Source: Mytilus edulis (taxonomy: Eukaryota; Mollusca; Bivalvia; Mytilida; Mytilidae). Taken from it: a DNA stretch of 64,000 nt. The stretch spans positions 97,122,749-97,186,748 of the forward strand of contig NC_092344.1 of NCBI RefSeq assembly GCF_963676685.1, in the 5' to 3' direction. Shown here piece by piece: positions 1 to 9,422 of the stretch; position 1 is the first letter of the stretch, and each line of letters begins with the position of its first letter. Under the pieces are notes generated by a model. The model saw nothing but the letters and a program-made list of their open reading frames with translations, searched no databases and was not told the DNA's origin. The position numbers and the translations under genes were made by a program.

Positions 1-426
1 TAGTCCTCAACTGCATCCATCAGTAACTTGAAATTCTTTTTCCAGTTGATGGGCTGGGGGATTCTATACTTTGGTCCCTTGGCTAGCAACTCTCTTAGTT
101 GTTCATTGGTAACAATACCAAGGTCACCAGTAATAATATGACCAGCTGGACTATAATTGTATTGAGAAGATGTACATGAGCAATCCGGAGGCTTGGATTT
201 TGTATCTATGAGGTTAAAAGCCTCTAAAACTCTCTTGTGGTTGAAAATCTTTGATGCAATAGACTTGGTGTAAGTAAGTATAAGAAATAATAGGTGTAGC
301 TTTATTTTTGAAGTAATCAGGTATAGTTTTTTGTACAGATTTTTGATGGAAAATATTGCCAATATTTACAGCATCTAAACCTTTATTGGCGAATTCTACC
401 TTAAAAAAAGTAACGTTTTTCCTCAC
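1..426 (-). pseudogene. Frameshifted linker / RT start of PLE copy A
   Basis: A 70-codon frame (214-426) overlaps the end of the endonuclease frame. It is followed in another frame by sequence encoding the CxC linker (CSC, then a GHIITGDL block) and the first RT-proximal residues up to the window edge. The lesions are a shift in the T-run at 402-409 and a second shift near 270-290 that looks like a duplicated 4-bp step (ctta ctta). Both lesions are identical in copy B. Confidence 0.75.
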
Positions 427-1480
427 TATTGGATGTAGTCAATACGGGTTTGAATAGTCTATGGTTAGCAATGTCCATGATAATTGCAACTAATCTATAC
501 AAAACAGAACGAGAATCAGTAACGGAAGTATTTTTGGCATCTTGAAATAGTAAAGAAAGTTTTGACAATGGAATGGAGTATAATTTAGTTCTAATTTGAT
601 GAATTCCTAAAGGTTTTTGAACAGACGTTAATAGACTATCAATTGTCACGGTGTGTACAGCAGGTGGTATATATTTTCTGTGACCATGACTTCTATTTCG
701 TCTAGCAGAAGTATTAAATAATTTTAATGTATTGACAGTACTACACCTGGGACTAGATAAAATACCTACACCATCAATTTTGTCATTGCATCCATAGGGA
801 ATGGCTGTTCCCAACTCTCTAATCCAAAAGTCTTCTCTTTGTAAACGATATGGTGTACTCAATATGGGGTCATTTGTTGGATGATATATTTTCTCTATAA
901 TCCGGACTTTCATTGAAACAATAGAATGGTCAGGCTGATTTAAATGTTTATAGAGAAATTTGTTGTTATTAGGATCATTAACATTAGACCGATGATCATT
1001 CATCCTAAAATTGAGTCTTTGTCGAGTTTCCCCGACGTAGATCAATCCACAAAGAGTACATTCAATACCGTAAACAATATTGGAGGCAGTGCAATTCAAA
1101 TCCTCATGGCTATGTGTATTGTAATTTTTGGTAGTTAAATTACTTTGAAAGTGGGTATCAGTTATAAGAATATCACAGGTTTTACAATTTTTACGGTTAC
1201 ATTTGGAAATAGAGCAATATTGATGGTTGTCATTGAAATCTAAAATATCTGAAAGTTGAACAGTACACGGCCGAATATATTCAAACTTGTCTGAATTTTT
1301 ATAGTACAATGAGGATTCAGAAGACTGCACATGTGTCATTTTCATAACATCATTTAAGATGATCCTGGGGACACCTGATAAAATCGGTGTTGTTGTGTCC
1401 TTGACAACAGCCGATTGACACCTTGTTATCCTGGGCGTCGTGTCATCCAGTATAATATTATTTGTTCTACTAGTTTTCAT
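401..1480 (-). CDS. GIY-YIG endonuclease domain of Naiad-type PLE (copy A)
   Basis: An open frame of 359 codons. It carries a Cys cluster (C89, C94, C99, C102), then a GIY-YIG nuclease core: VYG at 136-138, YVG at 148-150, Arg at 153/155 and a likely catalytic Glu in the REDFW block near 216. A CCHH-type metal site is visible as C141-x2-C144 with H163 and H179. In PLEs this nuclease nicks target DNA to prime reverse transcription. It lies upstream of the RT, the reverse of canonical Penelope and as described for Naiad elements. The frame closes in a T-run at 401, where a shift would be needed to continue into the linker and RT. It differs from copy B at five residues. Probably no longer functional, because the downstream RT is broken. 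Confidence 0.8.
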   Translation of the reverse strand: MKTSRTNNIILDDTTPRITRCQSAVVKDTTTPILSGVPRIILNDVMKMTHVQSSESSLYYKNSDKFEYIRPCTVQLSDILDFNDNHQYCSISKCNRKNCKTCDILITDTHFQSNLTTKNYNTHSHEDLNCTASNIVYGIECTLCGLIYVGETRQRLNFRMNDHRSNVNDPNNNKFLYKHLNQPDHSIVSMKVRIIEKIYHPTNDPILSTPYRLQREDFWIRELGTAIPYGCNDKIDGVGILSSPRCSTVNTLKLFNTSARRNRSHGHRKYIPPAVHTVTIDSLLTSVQKPLGIHQIRTKLYSIPLSKLSLLFQDAKNTSVTDSRSVLYRLVAIIMDIANHRLFKPVLTTSNSEEKRYFF

Positions 1481-2130
1481 GCTGTTAGGCTACCGGACTG
1501 GTAGAATCCTCGGGGACAGATTGTCCACCAGCAGAGATTCCGGTCCGGTGGTGATAAATAAAGGCAACAGTAGTATACCGCTGTTCAAAACTCATAAATC
1601 CATGGACAAAAAACAAAATCGGGGTAACAAACTAAAACCGAGGGAAACGCATTAAATATAAGAGGAGAACAACGACATAACACCGAAACGTAACACACAC
1701 AGAAACGGACCAAGCATCAGACAAAACACCACGAGAATAACAAATATAACATGAAAACCAAATACATGAATTTGGGATAGACAAGTACCGTGCCACGTCT
1801 TATCTCAATTTCTCAAAAATAAGAGAAAACACAAACGACTCAACGTTAAAATGCAACACACACAGAAACAAACAATAATATAACAATGGCCATCTTCCTG
1901 ACTTGGTACAGGACACTTTTAAAGGGGAATAAAAGTGGTGGGTTGAACCTGGTTTTGTGGCATGCCAAACCTCGCACTTTAATGGCAAAGTTAAATATAA
2001 CATTGAAATGACAACATAATATTACAGGACTACAATACAAATTAATAGAACATATTAGACAAAGAAAAACATGATTAATAGATAACAAAAAGCATCAGGT
2101 TTAAAATTCAATACGCCAAAAACGCGCCTT

Positions 2131-4626
2131 CACGGCCGACACTCGGCTAACCGAGAGATTGGTCTGTTAATCTATATTGAGTATGCGGCTATATCGGCGG
2201 TTGGTCTGTTAATCGGGTTGGCTAAAGTCTGTTAATCAGGTGTTATCGAGAAAATCATTGAAAGTTTAGCATGTTTTATAGTATAACTTTCTAAATATAT
2301 TTTCATCATAAAAAGTATTCATGTCTAACAAAACAATTCAATGTACTGAATTCAGTGGTGTAATTATTATTTTTCTAGCTTCGATGTACGATCTATAAAA
2401 TGAAAAGGCGGGTTACTCATCAATAAATTTATACACATTTTACACACATAAAATGTACACAAAATGACACATTGGTTAAATTTACTTGCATTCAATATTT
2501 TGAACATCGAAAAAAGAAAGGCGTTATGTTTGTTAACCATATTGATATCATTGTGTGAAAAATCTACACGAAAATCTGTATTTTGGTGACATAAATCAAT
2601 CTTTATTTAAAACCTGGTCTGTTAATGGGTCGGATGTATAAAACTCGGTCTGTTAATTGGTCTGTTAAGAGTTATGAATGGCAATAAAAGTATATTTTTA
2701 TTGCTATATGGGGTGTTATCGGATCAAATGAGTAGGCTCAAGACGAGCGGCTAAAATATACGAAAACACCACATGAGGAAAGAAACATAGCATATACGGA
2801 CACAACACATGAAATTGAAAATTTATAAAAATGGTTTCAAAAAGTGTAATATTAAAGTAATATTAATTTCATCCAAGAATGATCGCATATATCATGTTGA
2901 TTCTGCTTAATTGTCATGCATGACACAAATTTGTCATCTACATTGGTAACCAATATATATAAATCAGAGATAAACGTCGTAATGTAATTAAACATCAGTA
3001 AGTAAAATATATTGGGATGACAAAATATGAAAAGAAAGAAAGAATAATGAGTAAGATAAACAAAGTGTAGAAAAAAATGACATAACAATTTAAAGAGTAC
3101 AGAAATCAACGAAACCCCCAATCCGGACCCTCATGGTATACACGAGGATCTGGATGGAAACGCAGAATATAGAATAATATATACGGACAGTAGAGAGTGA
3201 TACATTGCTAAAAACGAGAGAAAAATAATACTTGTTTAAGAATACACACATGAAACACCGATGGCTGTTGAAACAGTAACGGATTGCGATGTACTTATAT
3301 TGGTGACAAATTCTAGAAGTTTACATGCGGACAACTATGGTGGCAGGTTTATGCCATTTTGCGTTTTAGCGCTTAAGCGTTTTCGCCTGACATATATGTA
3401 TATAGTGGAAACGCGAAATTGCGAAGTCGAAAACGCGAAAATGCGAAACCGATTTCTCGTTTTCGACTTCGCGTTTTTACGTTTTCGCGTTTTCGACTTT
3501 GCGATTTCGCCTTTTCGCTAATTCGCGTTTTCGCCCTATAGAATATGAAAGGCGAAATCGCGAAAACGCGAAATGGACTTCACCATCCACCATAGACAAC
3601 TGTAGTTCTCCTCTGCACTTATGTAGAAAGGAACTAAACGGAATAAAATTAATTGAAACTTAAAATAACCAAATGTAGCTGCATTCGCTCCTTTCCGTTT
3701 ACTTCTTTAGAGTGATTTATAAACAACATATGATTAAGTAATAGAAGAAAAGAACCAATTGGATGATGCTGACGAATTAGGGTTTAGCGTCCAGTATCAT
3801 GTTCATATGTGAACGAGAACACGTTATATGTACCCTGTGTTGTATTAGAAAGACACTTTCAGTCGGAATTGAGAACGTGCTACTTCAAACAGACACAAAC
3901 ATTAAGGCTGATTGAAAACGTCAATAAAAAATTCATGCATATTCCAGAGGCCAATACATATCACGCTATATTGAAGTGACACACCCTTCAATAAAATGCA
4001 AAGAAAGTCAAAATAAAAATGCTCTTTCTAGGATACTGTGGCACCGTATTGTCATTTGTATTTACTCAGGAACATATCATTCTTTAATTTGTCGTGGCTA
4101 AATAACTCTTAACTGACACAATTTCAATTGTCCAACCCATTAACAGACTTTATTCCCATAATTTTCACTAAAACGTGGTATTATTCACGTTATTTTACAA
4201 TTATGAAATATTTACTAATGTCAATTTATTTTTTAGAACCACAGTACTATTTTTTGTCCTTTAAATGATATCTAAATTTGTTTGTTTCGCCTTTTATTCA
4301 AAAAAATTGCTATGCGTATAAGCATAAATACTACATGATGGCGCGACGCCTTTTAGTTTTACTGAAAACTGTGCAGACTAAGAAATGTTTTTACAAATGC
4401 AAAATGTTCTATGATAGATATCATTTTGTCAGACACTTTTCTTTTTTTGATTTTGTTCTTATAACATGCCAAAAATCTGTATATTTAATAGAGTTTAACA
4501 TTAAATTAAGCGTTTTACTCTTAACAGACGTATAACCAACCCGATTAACAGACCAATCGCCCATATAGCCGCATACTCAATATAGATTAACCGACCAATC
4601 TCTCGGTTAGCCGAGTGTCGGCCGTG
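2131..4626. mobile_element. 2.5-kb TIR element, 5-bp target duplication, non-autonomous
   Basis: The ends form an inverted repeat of about 90 bp with only a few mismatches, beginning CACGGCCGACACTCGG. It is flanked by gcctt at 2126-2130 and 4627-4631. Copy B has the empty site (one gcctt, 9398-9402), so the boundaries are exact. The motif GGTCTGTTAAT recurs in both subterminal regions (for example 2161, 2202, 2612, 2645 and 2658, with reverse copies near 4138 and 4533), possibly as transposase-binding sites. No transposase was recognised inside; the small open frames show nothing familiar. A 5-bp duplication with CAC termini is reminiscent of Transib/RAG-type elements, but the TIR is not a convincing match, so the superfamily is unassigned. 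Confidence 0.85.
3344..3585. repeat. Palindromic gcgaaaa/ttttcgc array
   Basis: About 240 bp built from short units of the type cgcgaaaa/ttttcgcg on both strands. Reverse-complement halves (3405-3455 against 3460-3590) could fold into long hairpins. It lies inside the TIR element and is more CG-rich than its surroundings. No gene or known element was recognised. Confidence 0.7.
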
Positions 4627-4653
4627 GCCTTGTCCACACAAGACTTACAAGTG

Positions 4654-5133
4654 ACGCCCAGATATAAAAGATCGAAAGTGAAAAAAGTACAAAGTTGTAC
4701 AACACTGAAGATCAAAAGTTGAAAAGGTTTCGCCAAATACGGTATTGTTTTTATGCCCGGGATAAGAACATTCTTATTATATAGAACAATTCATGCTATT
4801 GCAAACAGTAAATTTTATCAAATGAATATGAAAGAGATATACATAAAGAAACAGAAGTATTAACTAATTACAGAAAACTAAACCCGAATACATAACGCCC
4901 AGATATAAAAGATCGAAAGTGAAAAAGGTACAAAGTTGTACAGCACTGAAGATAAAAAGTTGAAAAGGTTTTGCCAAATACGGCATTGTTTTTATGCCCG
5001 GGATAAGAACATCCTTATTATATAGAACAATTCATGCTATTGCAAACAGTAAATTTTAACAAATGAATATGAAAGAGATATACATAATGAAACTGGAGTA
5101 TTAACTAATTACAGAAAACTAAACCCGAATACA
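4654..5133 (-). repeat. 241-bp tandem duplication in PLE 3' noncoding region
   Basis: Two direct copies, starting at 4654 and 4895 with 'acgcccagatataaaagatc', differ at a few positions. The same pair occurs in copy C (from about 9424 and 9665). The duplicated block is alignable with the body of the 355-bp hammerhead unit at 33761-34470: shared order of a caaagttg stretch, 'ccaaatacgg', a 'gggataagaa' stretch and 'aaacagtaaatttta'. Confidence 0.8.
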
Positions 5134-5733
5134 TAATGCTATTAAAGTTTAACACAGAATAGACACACCCGAATCAGTCCAGGCGTCAACGTAATTAAAA
5201 AAAATGTGACGTCACATACGATGGCGAAAAGGCACAAAAGTTATGCCACATTTGAATTTATGAAATTTAGAAACAGCATGACGTCACATATGAAAAACTA
5301 TCAAAGTGAGATAGAATTAGGATTGATTTAAGATTATATTAGAACTAAATACTGATAATTCATTTAAACAAAATGCATATTGCAATACTTATTAATAACA
5401 ATTAACTGTAATATATATATGTCCAGTTTGTTATGAATCCAACTTCAAACGTAAATAATCGTACAAAATTTAATATAATTAATGAAGGCGGTGATTAATT
5501 TTTCTATCCGTAACACCTAAATATAATAAAAAGACGTCAACACATTTGACAAAATCCGATGAGAATTACAAATATAACATTAAACATGTAAACTAAATAC
5601 ATGAATTTGGGATCAACAAGTACAGAAACACGTCTTATAGTAATGCGAATTCACATTCAGCAAAACAGTCACAATCGGGAATAAGTCACGTTTGGTAATT
5701 AAAAGATTAGACGACATAATGACAAACCACAAT

Positions 5734-6411
5734 CTACCATGTGATAAAAATGTCCTTAGCTAGTTTGGTTAAAGAGACATCATATGGATCCACCAATTCG
5801 TGATGGTGTCCATAAAATTTACGGAGTGTGAATTTTAATCTGTCCTCCTCATAACTTTGTTGGAGCAGTTTCTGCGTAAGGAGCACACTCCTGTATATGA
5901 AGTCCGTATAGTGTGAACAAGCACGTGAATAACGTATCAATTGTGATATGTAAACACCATACGAAGGGGCAGAGGGTATGTTACTGCTGAGAAATGGGAT
6001 ATTGATAATTGGGAAGTTGAAATCGTCCCGTTTATCATAGATTTTCGTGTGAAGTCGTCCATCTACGTCAATATTGAGGAAAAGATCAAGGTATGAAGCA
6101 GTCCTTCTAGTATCAGTAGTATCCTTAATTTCAAGTTCACTGGGATATATGAGATGTAAGTATTGGCTGAAGTATGGGTTGTTTAATGATAAAACATCAT
6201 CAATATATTGGAAAGTAAAATTAAAGAATTTCGCAAGGTGCTTTTTCTTTTTGTCTTTTAGAAGGTTCTGAATAAATTCTGCTTCATACGAATACAAAAA
6301 CAAATCAGCCAGCAGGGGTGCACAATTAGTACCCATTGGAATACCGACTGTCTGTTGAAATATAAATCCTCCAAACTCAACAAATATATTGTCGATCAAA
6401 AAGTCCAGCAT
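5734..6411 (-). pseudogene. PLE reverse transcriptase, C-terminal half (motifs B and C)
   Basis: A 225-codon frame continuing the RT. Motif B appears as GIPMGTNCAP (about residues 23-32) and the catalytic motif C as YIDD (69-72). The thumb region and a C-terminal 'FYGHHHELVDPYDVS' block follow. It ends with a normal stop and no domain after it. It is out of frame with the N-terminal RT half: homologous reading is lost near 6485, consistent with a 1-nt loss. Catalytic residues are intact, so the break looks recent. Confidence 0.85.
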
Positions 6412-7634
6412 TTTAATAATATCATCTTCAGTATATTTTCTGGAAGATTCAGTGTGATTCTTAACAAAATATGAATTATTGTATCCAAAACAAGAAATTT
6501 GTATCTACGATTCCCATTTTTATAGAAAAAGCTCTGTTTTATGAGATGGTGAAGTCGATCTTTCAACTGAGCATGGGGAATAGTAGTATATAGCGTAGAT
6601 AAATCAAAAGTTTTTATGTTGCTGCAAAATTGCAAAGATTGTGATCGAAGGTTAAGCAGTAGATCTTTCGAATTTTTGAGAATCCACATCTGGTTAACAC
6701 CACTGGTAGAATATATCTCCTCACAATATTTTTGAAGCCCATCTTTAACTGTAGAAAGAATAGTAGTCAATACTTTAGAAAGATGTTTAGTCGAACATTT
6801 TGAAGACCCAGCTATGTATCGTTCTTTATATGGAGTTTTGTGTAATTTAGGTATCCAGTATAATGAGGGCAAGTTTTCTTCGTTTTCTTTGATGTTGATA
6901 ACAAAAGAAAGAAGGACAGATTTATGATTTTGTAAAATTTCATCCTTGGTAAATGATGTTAAAGAATATGTAGGATTACCAGTAGTTTTATCAATTCCAA
7001 GCTCTGTAGTGAGACATTGCAAATAATGTTTTTTACATATGAAGACAATATTATTGGAGGCTTTATCTGCCGGAACAACGACATATTTGTCATGCAAAGA
7101 GGATAAAGCATCCACAACCTCCGGATTCTTGAAAGGGTTAGAAACTCTAGTACTCATATTACATCTTAGTTTTTGTATGCGCCTCTGAATGCATGATCGA
7201 ATAGCTTTGATCCATTCAGACAGAGTGTCCAGGTCGGGTTCGTCTGGTTCGCGCTTTATCCATTTTCTTGCATAGTCCTCAACTGCATCCATCAGTAACT
7301 TGAAATTCTTTTTCCAGTTGATGGGCTGGGGGATTCTATACTTTGGTCCCTTGGCTAGCAACTCTCTTAGTTGTTCATTGGTAACAATACCAAGGTCACC
7401 AGTAATAATATGACCAGCTGGACTATAATTGTATTGAGAAGATGTACATGAGCAATCCGGAGGCTTGGATTTTGTATCTATGAGGTTAAAAGCCTCTAAA
7501 ACTCTCTTGTGGTTGAAAATCTTTGATGCAATAGACTTGGTGTAAGTAAGTATAAGAAATAATAGGTGTAGCTTTATTTTTGAAGTAATCAGGTATAGTT
7601 TTTTGTACAGATTTTTGATGGAAAATATTGCCAA
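6396..7634 (-). pseudogene. CxC linker and N-terminal RT of PLE copy B
   Basis: A 412-codon frame; its first ~30 and last ~30 residues are out-of-frame translation. The genuine part shows the linker CxC (CSC at 61-63) and GHIITGDL, then RT fingers with VPADKASNN (187-195). An insertion between fingers motifs (about 205-255) corresponds to the insertion-in-fingers region noted for Naiad RTs. YWIPKLHK (259-266) and motif A with Asp (FDLSTLYT, 343-350) follow. Frame breaks flank it near 7540-7560 and 6485. With 5734-6411 it makes a complete RT domain split by lesions. Confidence 0.85.
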
Positions 7635-7672
7635 TATTTACAGCATCTAAACCTTTATTGGCGAATTCTACC

Positions 7673-8752
7673 TTAAAAAAAGTAACGTTTTTCCTCACTA
7701 TTGGATGTAGTCAATACGGGTTTGAATAGTCTATGGTTAGCAATGTCCATGATACTTGCAACTAATCTATACAAAACAGAACGAGAATCAGTAACGGAAG
7801 TATTTTTGGCATCTTGAAATAGTAAAGACAGTTTTGACAATGGAATGGAGTATAATTTAGTTCTAATATGATGAATTCCTAAAGGTTTTTGAACAGACGT
7901 TAATAGACTTTCAATTGTCACGGTGTGTACAGCAGGTGGTATATATTTTCTGTGACCATGACTTCTATTTCGTCTAGCAGAAGTATTAAATAATTTTAAT
8001 GTATTGACAGTACTACACCTGGGACTAGATAAAATACCTACACCATCAATTTTGTCATTGCATCCATAGGGAATGGCTGTTCCCAACTCTCTAATCCAAA
8101 AGTCTTCTCTTTGTAAACGATATGGTGTACTCAATATGGGGTCATTTGTTGGATGATATATTTTCTCTATAATCCGGACTTTCATTGAAACAATAGAATG
8201 GTCAGGCTGATTAAAATGTTTATAGAGAAATTTGTTGTTATTAGGATCATTAACATTAGACCGATGATCATTCATCCTAAAATTGAGTCTTTGTCGAGTT
8301 TCCCCGACGTAGATCAATCCACAAAGAGTACATTCAATACCGTAAACAATATTGGAGGCAGTGCAATTCAAATCCTCATGGCTATGTGTATTGTAATTTT
8401 TGGTGGTTAAATTACTTTGAAAGTGGGTATCAGTTATAAGAATATCACAGGTTTTACAATTTTTACGGTTACATTTGGAAATAGAGCAATATTGATGGTT
8501 GTCATTGAAATCTAAAATATCTGAAAGTTGAACAGTACACGGCCGAATATATTCAAACTTGTCTGAATTTTTATAGTACAATGAGGATTCAGAAGACTGC
8601 ACATGTGTCATTTTCATAACATCATTTAAGATGATCCTGGGGACACCTGATAAAATCGGTGTTGTTGTGTCTTTGACAACAGCCGATTGACACCTTTTTA
8701 TCCTGGGCGTCGTGTCATCCAGTATAATATTATTTGTTCTACTAGTTTTCAT
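7673..8752 (-). CDS. GIY-YIG endonuclease domain of Naiad-type PLE (copy B)
   Basis: A 359-codon frame equivalent to copy A (five substitutions). It has the same Cys cluster (89-102), VYG/YVG nuclease core, CCHH metal ligands and Glu near 216. It starts at an ATG just inside the 5' noncoding region. The stop lies in the T-run at 7674-7681, and the next reading frame (7698-7486) overlaps it by 26 bp. The identical stop in both copies could be an inherited lesion or, less likely, a programmed frameshift on the slippery T7 run. No in-frame UGA or SECIS-like structure was noticed, so there is no evidence for the selenoprotein form described for some clam Naiads. Confidence 0.8.
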   Translation of the reverse strand: MKTSRTNNIILDDTTPRIKRCQSAVVKDTTTPILSGVPRIILNDVMKMTHVQSSESSLYYKNSDKFEYIRPCTVQLSDILDFNDNHQYCSISKCNRKNCKTCDILITDTHFQSNLTTKNYNTHSHEDLNCTASNIVYGIECTLCGLIYVGETRQRLNFRMNDHRSNVNDPNNNKFLYKHFNQPDHSIVSMKVRIIEKIYHPTNDPILSTPYRLQREDFWIRELGTAIPYGCNDKIDGVGILSSPRCSTVNTLKLFNTSARRNRSHGHRKYIPPAVHTVTIESLLTSVQKPLGIHHIRTKLYSIPLSKLSLLFQDAKNTSVTDSRSVLYRLVASIMDIANHRLFKPVLTTSNSEEKRYFF

Positions 8753-9383
8753 GCTGTTAGGCTACCGGACTGGTAGAATCCTCGGGGACAGATTGTCCAC
8801 CAGCAGAGATTCCGGTCCGGTGGTGATAAATAAAGGCAACAGTAGTATACCGCTGTTCAAAACTCATAAATCCATGGACAAAAAACAAAATCGGGGTAAC
8901 AAACTAAAACCGAGGGAAACGCATTAAATATAAGAGGAGAACAACGACATAACACCGAAACGTAACACACACAGAAACGGACCAAGCATCAGACAAAACA
9001 CCACGAGAATAACAAATATAACATGAAAACCAAATACATGAATTTGGGATAGACAAGTACCGTGCCACGTCTTATCTCAATTTCTCAAAAATAAGAGAAA
9101 ACACAAACGACTCAACGTTAAAATGCAACACACACAGAAACGAACAATAATATAACAATGGCCATCTTCCTGACTTGGTACAGGACACTTTTAAAGGGAA
9201 ATAAAAGTGGTGGGTTGAACCTGGTTTTGTGGCATGCCAAACTTCGCACTTTAATGGCAAAGTTAAATATAACATTGAAATGACAACATAATATTACAGG
9301 ACTACAATACAAATTAATAGAACATATTAGACAAAGAAAAACATGATTAATAGATAACAAAAAGCATCAGGTTTAAAATTCAA

Positions 9384-9422
9384 TACGCCAAAAACGCGCC
9401 TTGTCCACACAAGACTTACAAG
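9384..9422 (-). other. Relic hammerhead ribozyme block in the PLE noncoding region
   Basis: On the minus strand this 39-nt block aligns without gaps to the intact hammerhead core at 34050-34088 (27 of 39 identical by eye count). Stem II (GUCU/GGAC, one wobble) and stem III (CGC/GCG) still pair and the cleavage-site UA is kept. The single-stranded catalytic bases are lost: CUGANGA reads CUUGUAA and GAAA reads AAGG. The same block at the copy A/B junction is split by the TIR element at 2131-4626. Predicted inactive. Confidence 0.65.

Larger units (their letters stand above)
1..2130 (-). mobile_element. Penelope-like element copy A (5' portion, runs off the window)
   Basis: This stretch matches 7273-9402 almost base for base at a constant offset of 7272, so it is the 5' part of a second copy of the element at 4632-9402. 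It holds the 5' noncoding region (about 1481-2130), the GIY-YIG endonuclease frame and the start of the linker/RT region, which continues past the left window edge. Its end at 2130 is the insertion point of the TIR element at 2131-4626, not a natural element end. The 5' noncoding part contains the dispersed mussel repeat beginning 'aaggcaacagtagtata'. Seen: near identity to copy B and the same two frame breaks near 401-426 and 270-290. Confidence 0.85.
4632..9402 (-). mobile_element. Penelope-like element copy B, permuted GIY-YIG-RT order (Naiad type), complete unit
   Basis: One full repeat unit (about 4.77 kb) of a head-to-tail PLE array. Read on the minus strand it holds a 5' noncoding part (9402-8753), the GIY-YIG frame (8752-7673), a CxC linker plus RT (about 7690-5734, three frame breaks) and about 1.1 kb of 3' noncoding DNA. 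No nuclease domain follows the RT, so the N-terminal position is real. The limits are set by comparison with copies A and C and are arbitrary within a tandem array; the true transcript start is unknown. PLE reverse transcriptases are relatives of telomerase. Naiad elements with this domain order are known from many invertebrates. Confidence 0.88.

Noticed and set aside
7673..8752. Selenoprotein version of the Naiad nuclease
   Set aside because: Some clam Naiads are reported to use selenocysteine, but the breaks here are a T-run TAA and frameshifts, not in-frame TGA codons, and no SECIS-like fold was noticed.
8198..8927. Plus-strand frames opposite the PLE nuclease
   Set aside because: Antisense shadows of the GIY-YIG frame and its 5' noncoding repeat, duplicated only because the element is.
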